Source of the DNA: Rhodospirillaceae bacterium
Lineage (GTDB): Bacteria; Pseudomonadota; Alphaproteobacteria; Rhodospirillales; 2-02-FULL-58-16
Length of the DNA stretch: 37,184 nucleotides
Reading direction: 5' to 3'
Assembly (NCBI GenBank): GCA_013349695.1
Contig: DUZD01000002.1
Location: 1 to 37,184 of the forward strand
The notes beneath the pieces were generated by a model that was not told the origin of the DNA, searched no databases, and worked only from the letters and a program-made list of their open reading frames with translations. Of this stretch, positions 15,773 through 23,869 are shown piece after piece (the stretch's first letter is position 1; every line of letters starts with the position of its first letter). A program made the translations under genes and the position numbers.

Positions 15773-16614
15773 TAAACGAGGCTTTTTATAGCCTCAATGG
15801 GAAGCGTCGAGCTTTCCCATTTAGTCGCCTCCGCGCCCCAGGCGCAAGCCGTGGTAAGCGCCTGGTTCATATCGGCGCCGGAGACCAGGGCATGGATAAG
15901 CCCGGCGGCGAACGCATCGCCGGCGCCGGTGGTGTCGATGGCTTTCACTTTCGGCGCCGGAACGGACAAATGATCGTCAAGGGCATAAGCCGTGGCGCCG
16001 TTTTCACCCCGCGTGACGATCACCCACTCAAGAGCGTTCCCGGCGACCCGGCGGCCCGCCTCGAAAGGTTCGTTGAGCATCAAAGCCTCAAGGTCCGATT
16101 GGGAAGCGACCAGAATGTGAGCCGGCCGGACGCCGTCGCCGCAAGGCGGCATATGGGCGATAACGCGGCAGGATTGCATCTTGGCATCGAGAAGCGGGCC
16201 CAGGTCTGGAGACCAGCTTCGTACGTAAAGGCTATCCGCGGCCACGTTGAGGAGACGCGCCGGCGGTTTCGTCTCTTGGCAGCGGTTGAGATTGACGATG
16301 GTGCGCTCGCCTTCGGGATCGATCATCACCACCGAGCGGGTCGACGCCCCTTCGACGGTGATGATTTGCGAGCTGTCGATGCCGTTGGCGGTTAATTCCG
16401 CCAGCAGTTCCCGGCCCACCCTGTCGTTGCCAGTGGCGGAGACGATTACCGTCTCGTGACCGGCGCGGGCCAGGGCGACACCGGTGTTCGAGGCACCGCC
16501 GCCGAGACGCTCTCCCAGCCATTCGCCTTGCATGTGGGTGCCGGCGTGAAAAGGCGTGCCGAGGCGGATCACCTCGTCCCTGGCCACCGAACCGACAACA
16601 AGGATGCGCGCCAT
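15772..16614 (-). CDS. PfkB/ribokinase-family carbohydrate kinase
   Basis: A 280-residue kinase beginning MARILVVGSVARDEV. The PfkB signature 1 region is GERLGGGASNTGVALARAG followed by ATGNDRVG, and signature 2 is DTTGAGDAFAAGLIHAL with the catalytic aspartate in GAGDAF. It phosphorylates a sugar or nucleoside with ATP; the substrate cannot be chosen from sequence. The ATG at 16614 was taken because homology starts there; an ATG at 16638 is also in frame, but frames starting earlier run into the repeat element. The gene is flanked by repeat elements on both sides, one just before its start and one at its stop. Confidence 0.85.
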   Translation of the reverse strand: MARILVVGSVARDEVIRLGTPFHAGTHMQGEWLGERLGGGASNTGVALARAGHETVIVSATGNDRVGRELLAELTANGIDSSQIITVEGASTRSVVMIDPEGERTIVNLNRCQETKPPARLLNVAADSLYVRSWSPDLGPLLDAKMQSCRVIAHMPPCGDGVRPAHILVASQSDLEALMLNEPFEAGRRVAGNALEWVIVTRGENGATAYALDDHLSVPAPKVKAIDTTGAGDAFAAGLIHALVSGADMNQALTTACAWGAEATKWESSTLPIEAIKSLV

Positions 16615-16636
16615 TCGCCCGCCGCGCCCCCCGCTC

Positions 16637-16899
16637 ATACCAAGGATCGACGATAATGACCCATAGAGACGGTTTCCCAAGGCTTTCGGCTAGGAGTGCG
16701 CGGCGTGGCGATGCGGGGCATCGCGAGACGGGCACGACGACGTCCGAAAGCCTTGGGAAACCGCCGTTCCGGTCGCCTCGGCGCCCCGTCGGAGGGCGTC
16801 GAAAAGTCTTGACGATGTGCCGCATCGCCGGCAACTTTTCTCCTACCCGACGGGGCGCCGAGGCGATCTCTATGGGTCATTATCATCGATCCTTGGTAT
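16637..16899. repeat. 263-bp nested inverted-repeat element with two inner hairpins
   Basis: Outer arms of 33 bases (16637-16669 and 16867-16899) match with one difference. Inside are hairpin A (20-bp perfect arms 16670-16689 and 16744-16763, with an inner dyad 16708-16724) and hairpin B (20-bp perfect arms 16773-16792 and 16847-16866, enclosing further short dyads). The outer and inner stems abut, giving a T-shaped or three-way fold. One edge overlaps the last base of the holC stop, the other is 22 bases before the PfkB-family kinase start. No reading frame inside resembles a known protein. A second element with the same plan is at 35906-36172. Confidence 0.85.
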
Positions 16900-17348
16900 T
16901 ATCCCTTCTTTTCCCAGCCGCCGCTGTCGGTCTGCTGCCAGTACGTCAGTTCGTGGCCCGTTTCCTTATAGGCCTTCCAGCATTTCCGCGCCGCTTCGAC
17001 AGCCGCCGGATCGTTGCCGTCGAACAGCTCGAAACAGCGCTCGTAATCGCCGACGCGCTCGGAGGCCGCGCCATCGGTCAGAAACAGGAAAGTGGCGCCG
17101 TTAGGGGTTTCGTCGCCGATCGCAAGCCAGATCGGCTGGTCTTCGGCGTTGCCATCCTTGCCGCCGCCGTGAGGAAGCCAGGAACCCTGTTCGTAGGTCC
17201 AGAGCAGCGAATTCAGGGCCTCGACCCGTTGCGTGGATCCGGCGACGACAACCGCCCGTTTGCCTGTTGCCAGGGTTTTTTCCAGAAGCTTGGGCAAGGC
17301 CGCCTCCAGAGATGATTTCGTCAGGTGGTAAAAAGCGATTTCGGTCAC
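16899..17348 (-). CDS. holC: DNA polymerase III subunit chi
   Basis: A 149-residue protein with the chi pattern: MTEIAFYHLTKSSLEAALPK at the start, GKRAVVVAGSTQRVEALNSL, a central WTYEQGSWLPHG, then PIWLA and the C-terminal tryptophan-rich end. Chi joins the clamp-loader psi subunit to single-strand-binding protein at the replication fork. It follows pepA by 21 bases in the same orientation, an order often seen in proteobacteria. Its TAA stop shares a base with a 263-bp inverted-repeat element. Confidence 0.9.
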   Translation of the reverse strand: MTEIAFYHLTKSSLEAALPKLLEKTLATGKRAVVVAGSTQRVEALNSLLWTYEQGSWLPHGGGKDGNAEDQPIWLAIGDETPNGATFLFLTDGAASERVGDYERCFELFDGNDPAAVEAARKCWKAYKETGHELTYWQQTDSGGWEKKG

Positions 17349-17369
17349 CGACCGGCCTCAAAATCCTGC

Positions 17370-18893
17370 TTATTTGCTTTCATAATGATTGGCGACCAGG
17401 CAATCGAGCAGGCGAACCCCGAAGCCGGTGCCGCCCTTCGGCACGGTGGGTAGATCCTTCTTCGACCAGGTGACGCCGGCGATATCCAGGTGCGCCCAGG
17501 GCGTCTTGTCGACGAAGCGTTGCAGGAACTGCGCCGCGGTGATGCTCCCGGCCCCATGGCCGCCGCTGATGTTTCTCACGTCGGCGGTGTCGGATTTGAG
17601 CATTCTGTCGTATTCGTCGCCCAGCGGCATACGCCAGACCGGCTCGCCCACCACCTCGCCGGCGGCGGCGATCCGTTTGGCCAAAACGTCGTCGTTGGAG
17701 AACAAACCGGCTTTTTGGTTGCCCAGACAGATGATGATGGCGCCGGTGAGCGTCGCCAGATCGATGATCAGTTTCGGTTTGAAACGATCCTTGCAGTACC
17801 ATAAGGCATCGGCCAGAACCAACCGCCCCTCGGCGTCGGTGTTGATAACCTCGATGGTTTGGCCGGACATTGAGGTGACGATGTCGCCGGGACGCTGGGC
17901 GGTGCTCGAAGGCATGTTCTCGACCAAGCCGATGACGCCGACGGCATTGACCCGTGCCTTTCGTCCGGCCAGGGTTTTCATCAAGCCGATGACGACACCC
18001 GCCCCGCCCATATCCCACTTCATGTCCTCCATGCCGCGCGAGGGTTTGATCGAAATGCCGCCGGAGTCGAAAGTCACGCCCTTGCCGACAAAGGCAATGG
18101 GAACGTCGGCCCGGCCGCCGCGCTTCTTGGCCGCCGATTGGCGCGCGCCATGCCATTGCATGACCACCATTTTCGGTTCCCGGGCGCTGCCCTTGCCGAC
18201 GCCGAGGAGGGCGCCCATGCCGAGGGCTTGCATCCGTGCCCGGTTCAGAACCTGCACCTTGACGCCCAGTTTGGTCAGGGTCCTTGCCTGATTGGCCAGG
18301 GATTCCGGGTATATGACGTTTGGCGGTTCCGAGACCAGATGACGGGTAAAAAAGACGCCGTCGGCGATCTTTTCCTTGCCGGCGAAAACGGTTTTCGCCC
18401 TGGCGAAACCGCTGCAAAGGACTCTCAGGGTATTCAGGGTTGGCTTGTCGGTTTTCTTTTCCTTGGTTCTGTACTTGTCGAACTGAAAAGACCTGAGCCG
18501 GGCGCCGTAGGCTACTTCAGCCGCCATTTCCGCCGGATTCAACTTGCACCCTTCCAGGGCATCGATGGCGACGGCCACCATCTTGTCGCCTTTCGACCCG
18601 AGCGCCGCGTATATCCCTCCCCCCAGGGCCTGCATGCCGAGGGACTTGATATCTTTCGCCTTGCCCAGGCCGACCACGAATGCCCGGTCGAGCTTGGTTC
18701 CAACCGGCGCCAGTATGGTCAAGGTTTGGGCCTTCGCCCCCTTGAAGCGGCTGGCCTTGATGGCCCGCGTCAATTCGCCATTCATTTTGCTGTCTAAAAG
18801 TTTGGCGCTGGGAGTGAGTCTGCGGTTCTGCAACACGCCGACGACCAGCGCGCCCGTATCGGGTAGAACCGGCTTGGAAAAGACGACTTTCAT
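17370..18893 (-). CDS. pepA: Leucyl aminopeptidase (M17)
   Basis: A 507-residue cytosolic metallopeptidase that removes N-terminal residues. The two-metal site residues match E. coli PepA with a shift of one: K271, D276, K283, D294, and the signature NTDAEGRL (351-358) with D353, E355 and R357. The N-terminal macro-like domain is more variable, as expected. Start ATG has AGAGG eight bases upstream. Length is typical. It heads the minus-strand group with holC. In some bacteria PepA is also a DNA-binding protein for site-specific recombination; nothing here shows that role. Confidence 0.95.
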   Translation of the reverse strand: MKVVFSKPVLPDTGALVVGVLQNRRLTPSAKLLDSKMNGELTRAIKASRFKGAKAQTLTILAPVGTKLDRAFVVGLGKAKDIKSLGMQALGGGIYAALGSKGDKMVAVAIDALEGCKLNPAEMAAEVAYGARLRSFQFDKYRTKEKKTDKPTLNTLRVLCSGFARAKTVFAGKEKIADGVFFTRHLVSEPPNVIYPESLANQARTLTKLGVKVQVLNRARMQALGMGALLGVGKGSAREPKMVVMQWHGARQSAAKKRGGRADVPIAFVGKGVTFDSGGISIKPSRGMEDMKWDMGGAGVVIGLMKTLAGRKARVNAVGVIGLVENMPSSTAQRPGDIVTSMSGQTIEVINTDAEGRLVLADALWYCKDRFKPKLIIDLATLTGAIIICLGNQKAGLFSNDDVLAKRIAAAGEVVGEPVWRMPLGDEYDRMLKSDTADVRNISGGHGAGSITAAQFLQRFVDKTPWAHLDIAGVTWSKKDLPTVPKGGTGFGVRLLDCLVANHYESK

Positions 18894-18983
18894 GAATAAA
18901 CCTCTTGAAATGGAATTTTTTCGGATCAGGTGATGTCAAGTAATGTAGCGATGGCGGCGGCAAAAGATAAGGATTTGTTCGGA

Positions 18984-19985
18984 TCATTCCCGGTTTTCAC
19001 CGGATGGGGCGGGGACGGTCTCGGCCTCCATATCGGGAACGTTCATGTCCTTGCTTCTGTCGCCGCTCAACAGCCAGATCACCCCGCCCGGCAGGCTGGT
19101 GACGATAGCCAACAGGCCGAACAAAAGCGACAGGACAAGCGCCCCCTCGGCGGCGACGCCGATGAGGCTGAAGGCGGCGACCATGGCGCCTTCGCGAACG
19201 CCCCAACCGGCAATCGAGATCGGCAAGGTGGTGATCAGGATGACCGGCGGAATCAAGGCCAGACAATCCACAAAGGTGACGTCCAGGTCCAGGCCCAGGG
19301 CGATGAAATAGACGCCTAGAGTCAGGTTGACATGGCCGGCGGCGGCCCAGCCCAAGACCCTGAACGCAGGGCCGGGAGCGAGGAAGACCCGCCGCGTGTC
19401 GGTGGCCAGGGCGGCCAAGCCACGGATCAGCCGCCAGCGGTGAAACGAAACGGGGAAACGGTCGAGAACCATGAGGACGGCCAGTCCCGCCAGCGCCCCC
19501 AAAAAGATAAGAACCGCCACCGGAGCGATCCATTTCGCCACCTCCTCGCCTACCCTGGGGAGGAAGAAAGGCTGCGTCGCGAGCACCACCAGCACCAGCG
19601 CAACGACGGTTCCCGCCCTTTCCAGCATCACCCCGTTGACCGCCCCGCGAAGGCCAATGCCGGCGCGGTAGGCTTTGTAAATACGCACCGCGTCGCCGCC
19701 CACCGATGACGGCAGGGTCTGGTTGAAAAACACGCCGATGTAATAAATTTTCAGGGCGTCAACAAAGGACAGGAAGGCTTCGATGGCGGCGAGGGCCGCC
19801 CGCCATCGGAAGACGCAAATGATCAGTTGAAAAAGAAAGATCAGGATCGCCAATAACAACATCCCGGGATCGGCATCGGCAATTCGCTCCTTGGCCGCGC
19901 CGATATCGATTTTGGAGAGCAGAAACCAGATCAGAGCCCCCGAGACCAGAAACTTCAGGGCCAGGGCCAGCCATTTCTTATTCAT
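18984..19985 (-). CDS. Flippase-like / lysylphosphatidylglycerol synthase transmembrane-family protein
   Basis: A 333-residue integral membrane protein with about eight hydrophobic segments. Motifs usual for the UPF0104/AglD group are visible: GVFFNQTLPSSVGGDAVRIY (about 88-107) and LPISIAGWGVREGAM near the C-terminus. Members include proteins tied to glycan or lipid transfer across the inner membrane; no catalytic synthase domain follows, so lysyl transfer is not implied. The ATG at 19985 (MNKKWLALALKFLVSG) starts the first helix; the Shine-Dalgarno is weak. It follows the AmrS gene by 92 bases in the same orientation. Confidence 0.8.
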   Translation of the reverse strand: MNKKWLALALKFLVSGALIWFLLSKIDIGAAKERIADADPGMLLLAILIFLFQLIICVFRWRAALAAIEAFLSFVDALKIYYIGVFFNQTLPSSVGGDAVRIYKAYRAGIGLRGAVNGVMLERAGTVVALVLVVLATQPFFLPRVGEEVAKWIAPVAVLIFLGALAGLAVLMVLDRFPVSFHRWRLIRGLAALATDTRRVFLAPGPAFRVLGWAAAGHVNLTLGVYFIALGLDLDVTFVDCLALIPPVILITTLPISIAGWGVREGAMVAAFSLIGVAAEGALVLSLLFGLLAIVTSLPGGVIWLLSGDRSKDMNVPDMEAETVPAPSGENRE

Positions 19986-20077
19986 TTTAACGCCGCTTAG
20001 TTTTACCGAGGCGTGGCTCTTAGCACAAAACCGCGCCCGGCGCGGGCGGGAACGGGCATCGGACGTTGAAGAACCGC

Positions 20078-21202
20078 TCACGCCCTCGCTGGCCGTTTGG
20101 CTGGCGGACCCAGCCGCACCGGCAACCGTCTCGCCCCCCAATCGCCCGGCCGGCCGTCGAAAATCCCCGCGCAAGCGGCGCCGCAATTGGTGCATTTGCC
20201 GTCGTCCGTCAAGTTCCAGGTCGACAGCACGTACCAGTCGCGGCCGATCAGTATCGAACCGCAGTCATGACAATAGGTGCTTTCGCCCACGAAGTCGTGG
20301 ACGTTACCCGTATATGCGTAGCGCAGCCCGTTTTTCATGGCGATGTCGCGGGCCTGGCTCAACGTCGATAAAGGCGTTCTGGGTAGGTCCAGCATCTTCC
20401 AGTCGGGATGGAAAGCGGAAAAGTGCATGGGAACGTCGGGGCCCAGGGCATCGACGACCCATTGGGTCATTTCCTCCAGTTCGGCTGGCGAGTCGTTCTC
20501 GCCGGGAATCAACAGCGTCGTGATCTCGAACCAGACGTCGGTTTCATGCTTGAGATACTTGAGCGTCTCCAGGATCGGCTCGAGATGGCCGCTGCAAAGC
20601 CGCCGATAGAAATCCTCGGTGAAACACTTGAGATCGACGTTGGCGGCATCCATGTGGCGGAAAAACTCGACCCGCGGTTCATCGCGGATGTAGCCGGCGG
20701 TCACCGCCACCGTCTGGATGCCCCGCTCGTGGCAGGCTTGGGCGACGTCAACGGCATACTCTAGAAAAATGACCGGATCGTTATAGGTAAAGGCGACGCT
20801 TCTGCTGCCGGTTTGATGGGCCGCGTCGGCGATCATCTCCGGCGTCGCCTTATCGGTCAGGCGGTGGAACTCACGGGCCTTGCTGATGTCCCAGTTCTGG
20901 CAGAACTTGCAAGTCAAGTTGCAGCCCGCCGTGCCAAAGGAGAGCACCGGCGTCCCGGGCAGGAAATGACTGAGCGGTTTCTTCTCGATGGGATCGACGC
21001 AAAAACCGCTGGAACGCCCGTAGGTGGTCAAAACCACCTGCTCGTCCCGGCGGGCGCGGACGAAGCAGAGCCCCCGCTGCCCCTCGCGCAGCTTGCACAA
21101 GCGCGGACAGAGGTCGCACTGCACCCGGCCATCGTCAAGGACGTGCCAATATCGGCCGGGATGGGCATCGGCGAAGGTCTCGGGTGATGGCTTTGTTTGC
21201 AT
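20078..21202 (-). CDS. amrS: AmmeMemoRadiSam system radical SAM enzyme
   Basis: A 374-residue radical SAM protein with the cluster motif CNLTCKFC (C94, C98, C101). Extra cysteines lie before it (CDLCPRLC, C29/C32/C36, and C46) and near the C-terminus (YCHDCGS and CTNCGAAC), suggesting further metal or zinc-ribbon sites. The family is defined by co-occurrence with MEMO and AMMECR1 domains, and a fused protein of exactly that kind starts divergently 167 bases away. The reaction is not established. Its C-terminal tail (about 25 residues) is proline/arginine-rich and variable. Confidence 0.92.
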   Translation of the reverse strand: MQTKPSPETFADAHPGRYWHVLDDGRVQCDLCPRLCKLREGQRGLCFVRARRDEQVVLTTYGRSSGFCVDPIEKKPLSHFLPGTPVLSFGTAGCNLTCKFCQNWDISKAREFHRLTDKATPEMIADAAHQTGSRSVAFTYNDPVIFLEYAVDVAQACHERGIQTVAVTAGYIRDEPRVEFFRHMDAANVDLKCFTEDFYRRLCSGHLEPILETLKYLKHETDVWFEITTLLIPGENDSPAELEEMTQWVVDALGPDVPMHFSAFHPDWKMLDLPRTPLSTLSQARDIAMKNGLRYAYTGNVHDFVGESTYCHDCGSILIGRDWYVLSTWNLTDDGKCTNCGAACAGIFDGRPGDWGARRLPVRLGPPAKRPARA

Positions 21203-21369
21203 TGCCGCCGTTCGCCGCCGGAAAGGTGTACATCTTTTTATAACTTGATGATTAAGTGGGCGCCACCGCCGGTAACGTCAATCCTGGAGTCATCTCCACC
21301 ACTCCCCTTTACAGACCCGAAATCCGGGATTACTTAATTAAATTAGGGCGGTTTCCAAAGGAGGCAACC

Positions 21370-22815
21370 ATGACCTCGGTCAGGCAACCCGCCGTGGCCG
21401 GCGCTTTCTACCCCGGTGACGCCAAGGAACTGGACGCAACGGTGCGCTCTTACTTGGCGCAAGCCGGCGAACCGACGGGCCCGGCGCCGAAGGCCGTCAT
21501 CGCCCCGCATGCCGGTTATATTTATTCCGGTCAGGTGGCGGCGAGCGCTTACGCCAGGCTCAAACCCGCCCGCCAGAGCATTCGCCGGGTGGTTCTCCTG
21601 GGCCCCTGTCACCGCCTGCCGGTGCGGGGGCTGGCGCTCAGCGGCGCCGATGCTTTTTTAACGCCCTTGGGCGAGGTGCCCGTGGACCGGGAAGCCGGCG
21701 GCGCCATCCTCGACCTTCCCCAGGTCGAGGTCTTCGACGACAGCCATGCCAAGGAACACAGCCTGGAGGTGCAGCTGCCTTTCCTGCAAGTGGTCTTGGA
21801 GGGCTTTACCCTTGTCCCGCTGATCGTCGGCCAGACCAGGGGTGCAAAGGTGGCCGAGGTGATCGAGCGCCTTTGGGGCGGGCCGGAAACCCTGATCGTC
21901 ATCAGTTCCGACCTCAGCCATTATCTCGATTACGACAGTGCCCGCCGCCTGGACGGTGTCACCTGCCGGGCGATAGAGAACCTCGACCCCGCCGGCATCG
22001 GCCAGGACCAGGCCTGCGGGCGCGTCCCCGTTTGGGGCATGTTGATGTCGGCCAAGCGCCGCGGTCTCAAGGTCGATACCCTGGACGTGTGCAATTCCGG
22101 CGACACCGCCGGGACGCGGGAGCGGGTGGTCGGTTACGGCTCGTGGATTTTCCTGGAGGCCGATGACGATGCCAGTGAACGGGACGGCGAGGAAGCGTTC
22201 GCCAAGGAAACGCGCCGGCTGCTGGCGGACCACGGTCCGACCCTGCTGCGCCTTGCCGCCGCCTCCATCGAGCACGGCTTGGCTTTTGGCAAGCCGCGGA
22301 CGGTCAACGCCGCCGAATACCCGGCCGACATCGGCCGTCGAGCCGCCTGCTTCGTTACCCTGAAACGGGACGGCAAGCTTCGCGGCTGTATCGGCTCGAC
22401 CGAGCCCCACCGTTCGTTGGTGGTCGACGTTGCCGAGAACGCCTTCTCCTCCGCCTTCAAGGACAGGCGCTTCAAACCATTGACGAAACGGGAACTGCAA
22501 GGACTCGCCCTATCCATATCGGTGTTAGGCGACTCCCAGCCCATGGCTTTCACCGACGAGGCGGACTTGCTCGCCCAACTCCGCCCCGGCGTCGACGGTT
22601 TGATCATCGAGGACCAGGGACACCGCGCTCTCTTTTTGCCCTCCGTCTGGGAGCTTCTTCCCGAGCCCGGTAAATTCATGGCTAACCTCAAGGCCAAGGC
22701 CGGGATGGCGGCCAACCACTGGTCCGGCGGCTTCAAGGCTTGGCGTTTCGCCGCCGAGGAATTCTCGACGGACGATTTGGCCGGCGGCGAGACCGTCTGG
22801 GGCCAGCGGCGGTAA
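21370..22815 (+). CDS. Fused MEMO-AMMECR1 protein of the AmmeMemoRadiSam system
   Basis: A 481-residue fusion. The N-terminal MEMO domain (about 1-270) has APHAGYIYSGQ (H47), LLGPCHRLPVRG (H81), KEHSLEVQLPFL and SSDLSHYLDYD; these histidines resemble the metal site of the dioxygenase-like MEMO fold. The C-terminal AMMECR1 domain (about 290-481) has ACFVTLKRDGKLRGCIGST. Genes often encode the two parts separately, so the fusion strengthens the link between them. The ATG at 21370 has AAAGGAGG just upstream; an earlier in-frame ATG would include that site. It faces away from amrS, so both probably share the 167-base control region. Function is unknown. Confidence 0.92.
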   Translation: MTSVRQPAVAGAFYPGDAKELDATVRSYLAQAGEPTGPAPKAVIAPHAGYIYSGQVAASAYARLKPARQSIRRVVLLGPCHRLPVRGLALSGADAFLTPLGEVPVDREAGGAILDLPQVEVFDDSHAKEHSLEVQLPFLQVVLEGFTLVPLIVGQTRGAKVAEVIERLWGGPETLIVISSDLSHYLDYDSARRLDGVTCRAIENLDPAGIGQDQACGRVPVWGMLMSAKRRGLKVDTLDVCNSGDTAGTRERVVGYGSWIFLEADDDASERDGEEAFAKETRRLLADHGPTLLRLAAASIEHGLAFGKPRTVNAAEYPADIGRRAACFVTLKRDGKLRGCIGSTEPHRSLVVDVAENAFSSAFKDRRFKPLTKRELQGLALSISVLGDSQPMAFTDEADLLAQLRPGVDGLIIEDQGHRALFLPSVWELLPEPGKFMANLKAKAGMAANHWSGGFKAWRFAAEEFSTDDLAGGETVWGQRR

Positions 22816-22863
22816 TTCCGCCATGAAGGGCGCGGAAATGGCGATAGATCGTGGAGGTGTGCC

Positions 22864-23640
22864 TTGACCCTAAACATCGGCCTCGGCCTAGTGAGACAAG
22901 TCGTTGAGCTTGCCAGACGCGCGGGCGAGGAAATCATGAAAGTCTACAACACCGACTTCACCGTCGAAACCAAGGCCGACAACTCGCCGGTGACGCAAGC
23001 CGACCGCATCGCCGAGACCCTGATCACCGAAACCATCAAAACAGAAATTACCGCCCAGTTTCCCGTTGTTGGCGAGGAAGCCTTCGCCGCCGGCCAGGTT
23101 CCCGATGTTACCGGCACCCCTTTCTGGCTGGTCGACGCCCTCGACGGCACCAAGGAGTTCGTCAAGCGGGGCAACGAGTTCACCGTCAACATCGCCCTGA
23201 TCGACATCGGCAAACCGATGCTGGGAGTAGTCCACGCCCCCGCCATCGCCGCCACGTATTGGGGCAGTTGCAACGGCTCTTTCGCCGAAACCGACGGCGC
23301 CCAACCACGTCAGATTAACTGCCGCCGGCGTCCCGGCGATGGATTGGTGGCCATGGTCAGCCGCTCGCACCGTACACCCGAGGTGGACGAATACCTGGCC
23401 CAATTCCCCATCAAAAAGGAAATCAGCTCCGGCAGTTCCATGAAATTCTGCCAAGTGGCCACCGGCCGGGCCGATATTTACCCGAGGATGGGCAGGACCA
23501 TGGAATGGGATACCGCCGCCGGCCACGCGGTGCTGATTTACGCCGGCGGGTACGTCAAGGACCTGAACGGCAATACCCTCAAATACAGCAAGCAAGGTTT
23601 CGAGAATCCTTCTTTCGTCGCCATGGGAGCGGAGACTTGA
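22864..23640 (+). CDS. cysQ: 3'(2'),5'-bisphosphate nucleotidase / inositol monophosphatase family
   Basis: A 258-residue Mg-dependent, Li-sensitive-type phosphatase. Metal-binding motifs are VVGEEA (E71), WLVDALDGTKEF (D91, D94) and MEWDTAAGHAVL. The usual VDPLDGT has Ala for Pro. CysQ removes 3'-phosphate from PAP, a by-product of PAPS use, which fits the presence of a PAPS-dependent sulfotransferase at 6149; the two are not linked as an operon. The start is TTG, supported by GGAGGTG six to seven bases upstream. A structured noncoding region follows. Confidence 0.85.
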   Translation: MTLNIGLGLVRQVVELARRAGEEIMKVYNTDFTVETKADNSPVTQADRIAETLITETIKTEITAQFPVVGEEAFAAGQVPDVTGTPFWLVDALDGTKEFVKRGNEFTVNIALIDIGKPMLGVVHAPAIAATYWGSCNGSFAETDGAQPRQINCRRRPGDGLVAMVSRSHRTPEVDEYLAQFPIKKEISSGSSMKFCQVATGRADIYPRMGRTMEWDTAAGHAVLIYAGGYVKDLNGNTLKYSKQGFENPSFVAMGAET

Positions 23641-23689
23641 CGCCATTCGAGTTTAGGCGCACAATTCCCCCGTGGCTTGGGATAAAAGT

Positions 23690-23810
23690 CACGTTTTAGC
23701 TGCCGCAATCCTTTGCGGTGACTGCAGTGCCGGATCATTACCGCGGATGGTTCGAGCCAAGAGCAGAAAACGACAAGGAGAACCGTCGGCATGGCCGGCG
23801 GTTCTTTTTT
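23690..23810 (+). ncRNA. Possible small RNA ending in an intrinsic terminator
   Basis: The gap between cysQ and the next gene holds a stem CCGCAA-TCCT-TTGCGG near its start, several further short dyads, and ends with a strong terminator (23780-23810). This layout is that of a short independent transcript or of a structured 3' end of the cysQ mRNA. It matches no RNA family I can name. No promoter was pinned down. Confidence 0.3.
23780..23810 (+). terminator. Intrinsic terminator
   Basis: An 11-bp stem (GAACCGTCGGC pairs with GCCGGCGGTTC with one G-T pair), an ATG loop and six T. It is the clearest Rho-independent terminator in the window and would end cysQ or a small RNA. Confidence 0.8.
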
Positions 23811-23813
23811 ACG

Positions 23814-23852
23814 CCGGTGAAACCCTTAATTTTTTTTAAGGGTACTCACCGG
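23814..23852. promoter_or_regulatory. Second hairpin just before the threonylcarbamoyl-AMP synthase start
   Basis: CCGGTGA-A-ACCCTTAA pairs with TTAAGGGT-AC-TCACCGG around a T-rich loop, with small internal bulges. It begins three bases after the terminator T-run and ends 17 bases before the GTG start. It could be the other half of a bidirectional terminator or a leader structure for the downstream gene. Confidence 0.4.
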
Positions 23853-23869
23853 AAACCGGCTTTGTTGAC

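Noticed and set aside
16656..16886. Open frames inside the 263-bp nested repeat
   Set aside because: They arise from the inverted arms read on either strand and match nothing; structure explains the sequence better.
23700..23775. tRNA-like sequence with GGTTCGAGCC
   Set aside because: The surrounding bases do not form an acceptor stem, D arm and anticodon arm, and the T stem pairs over only three bases.
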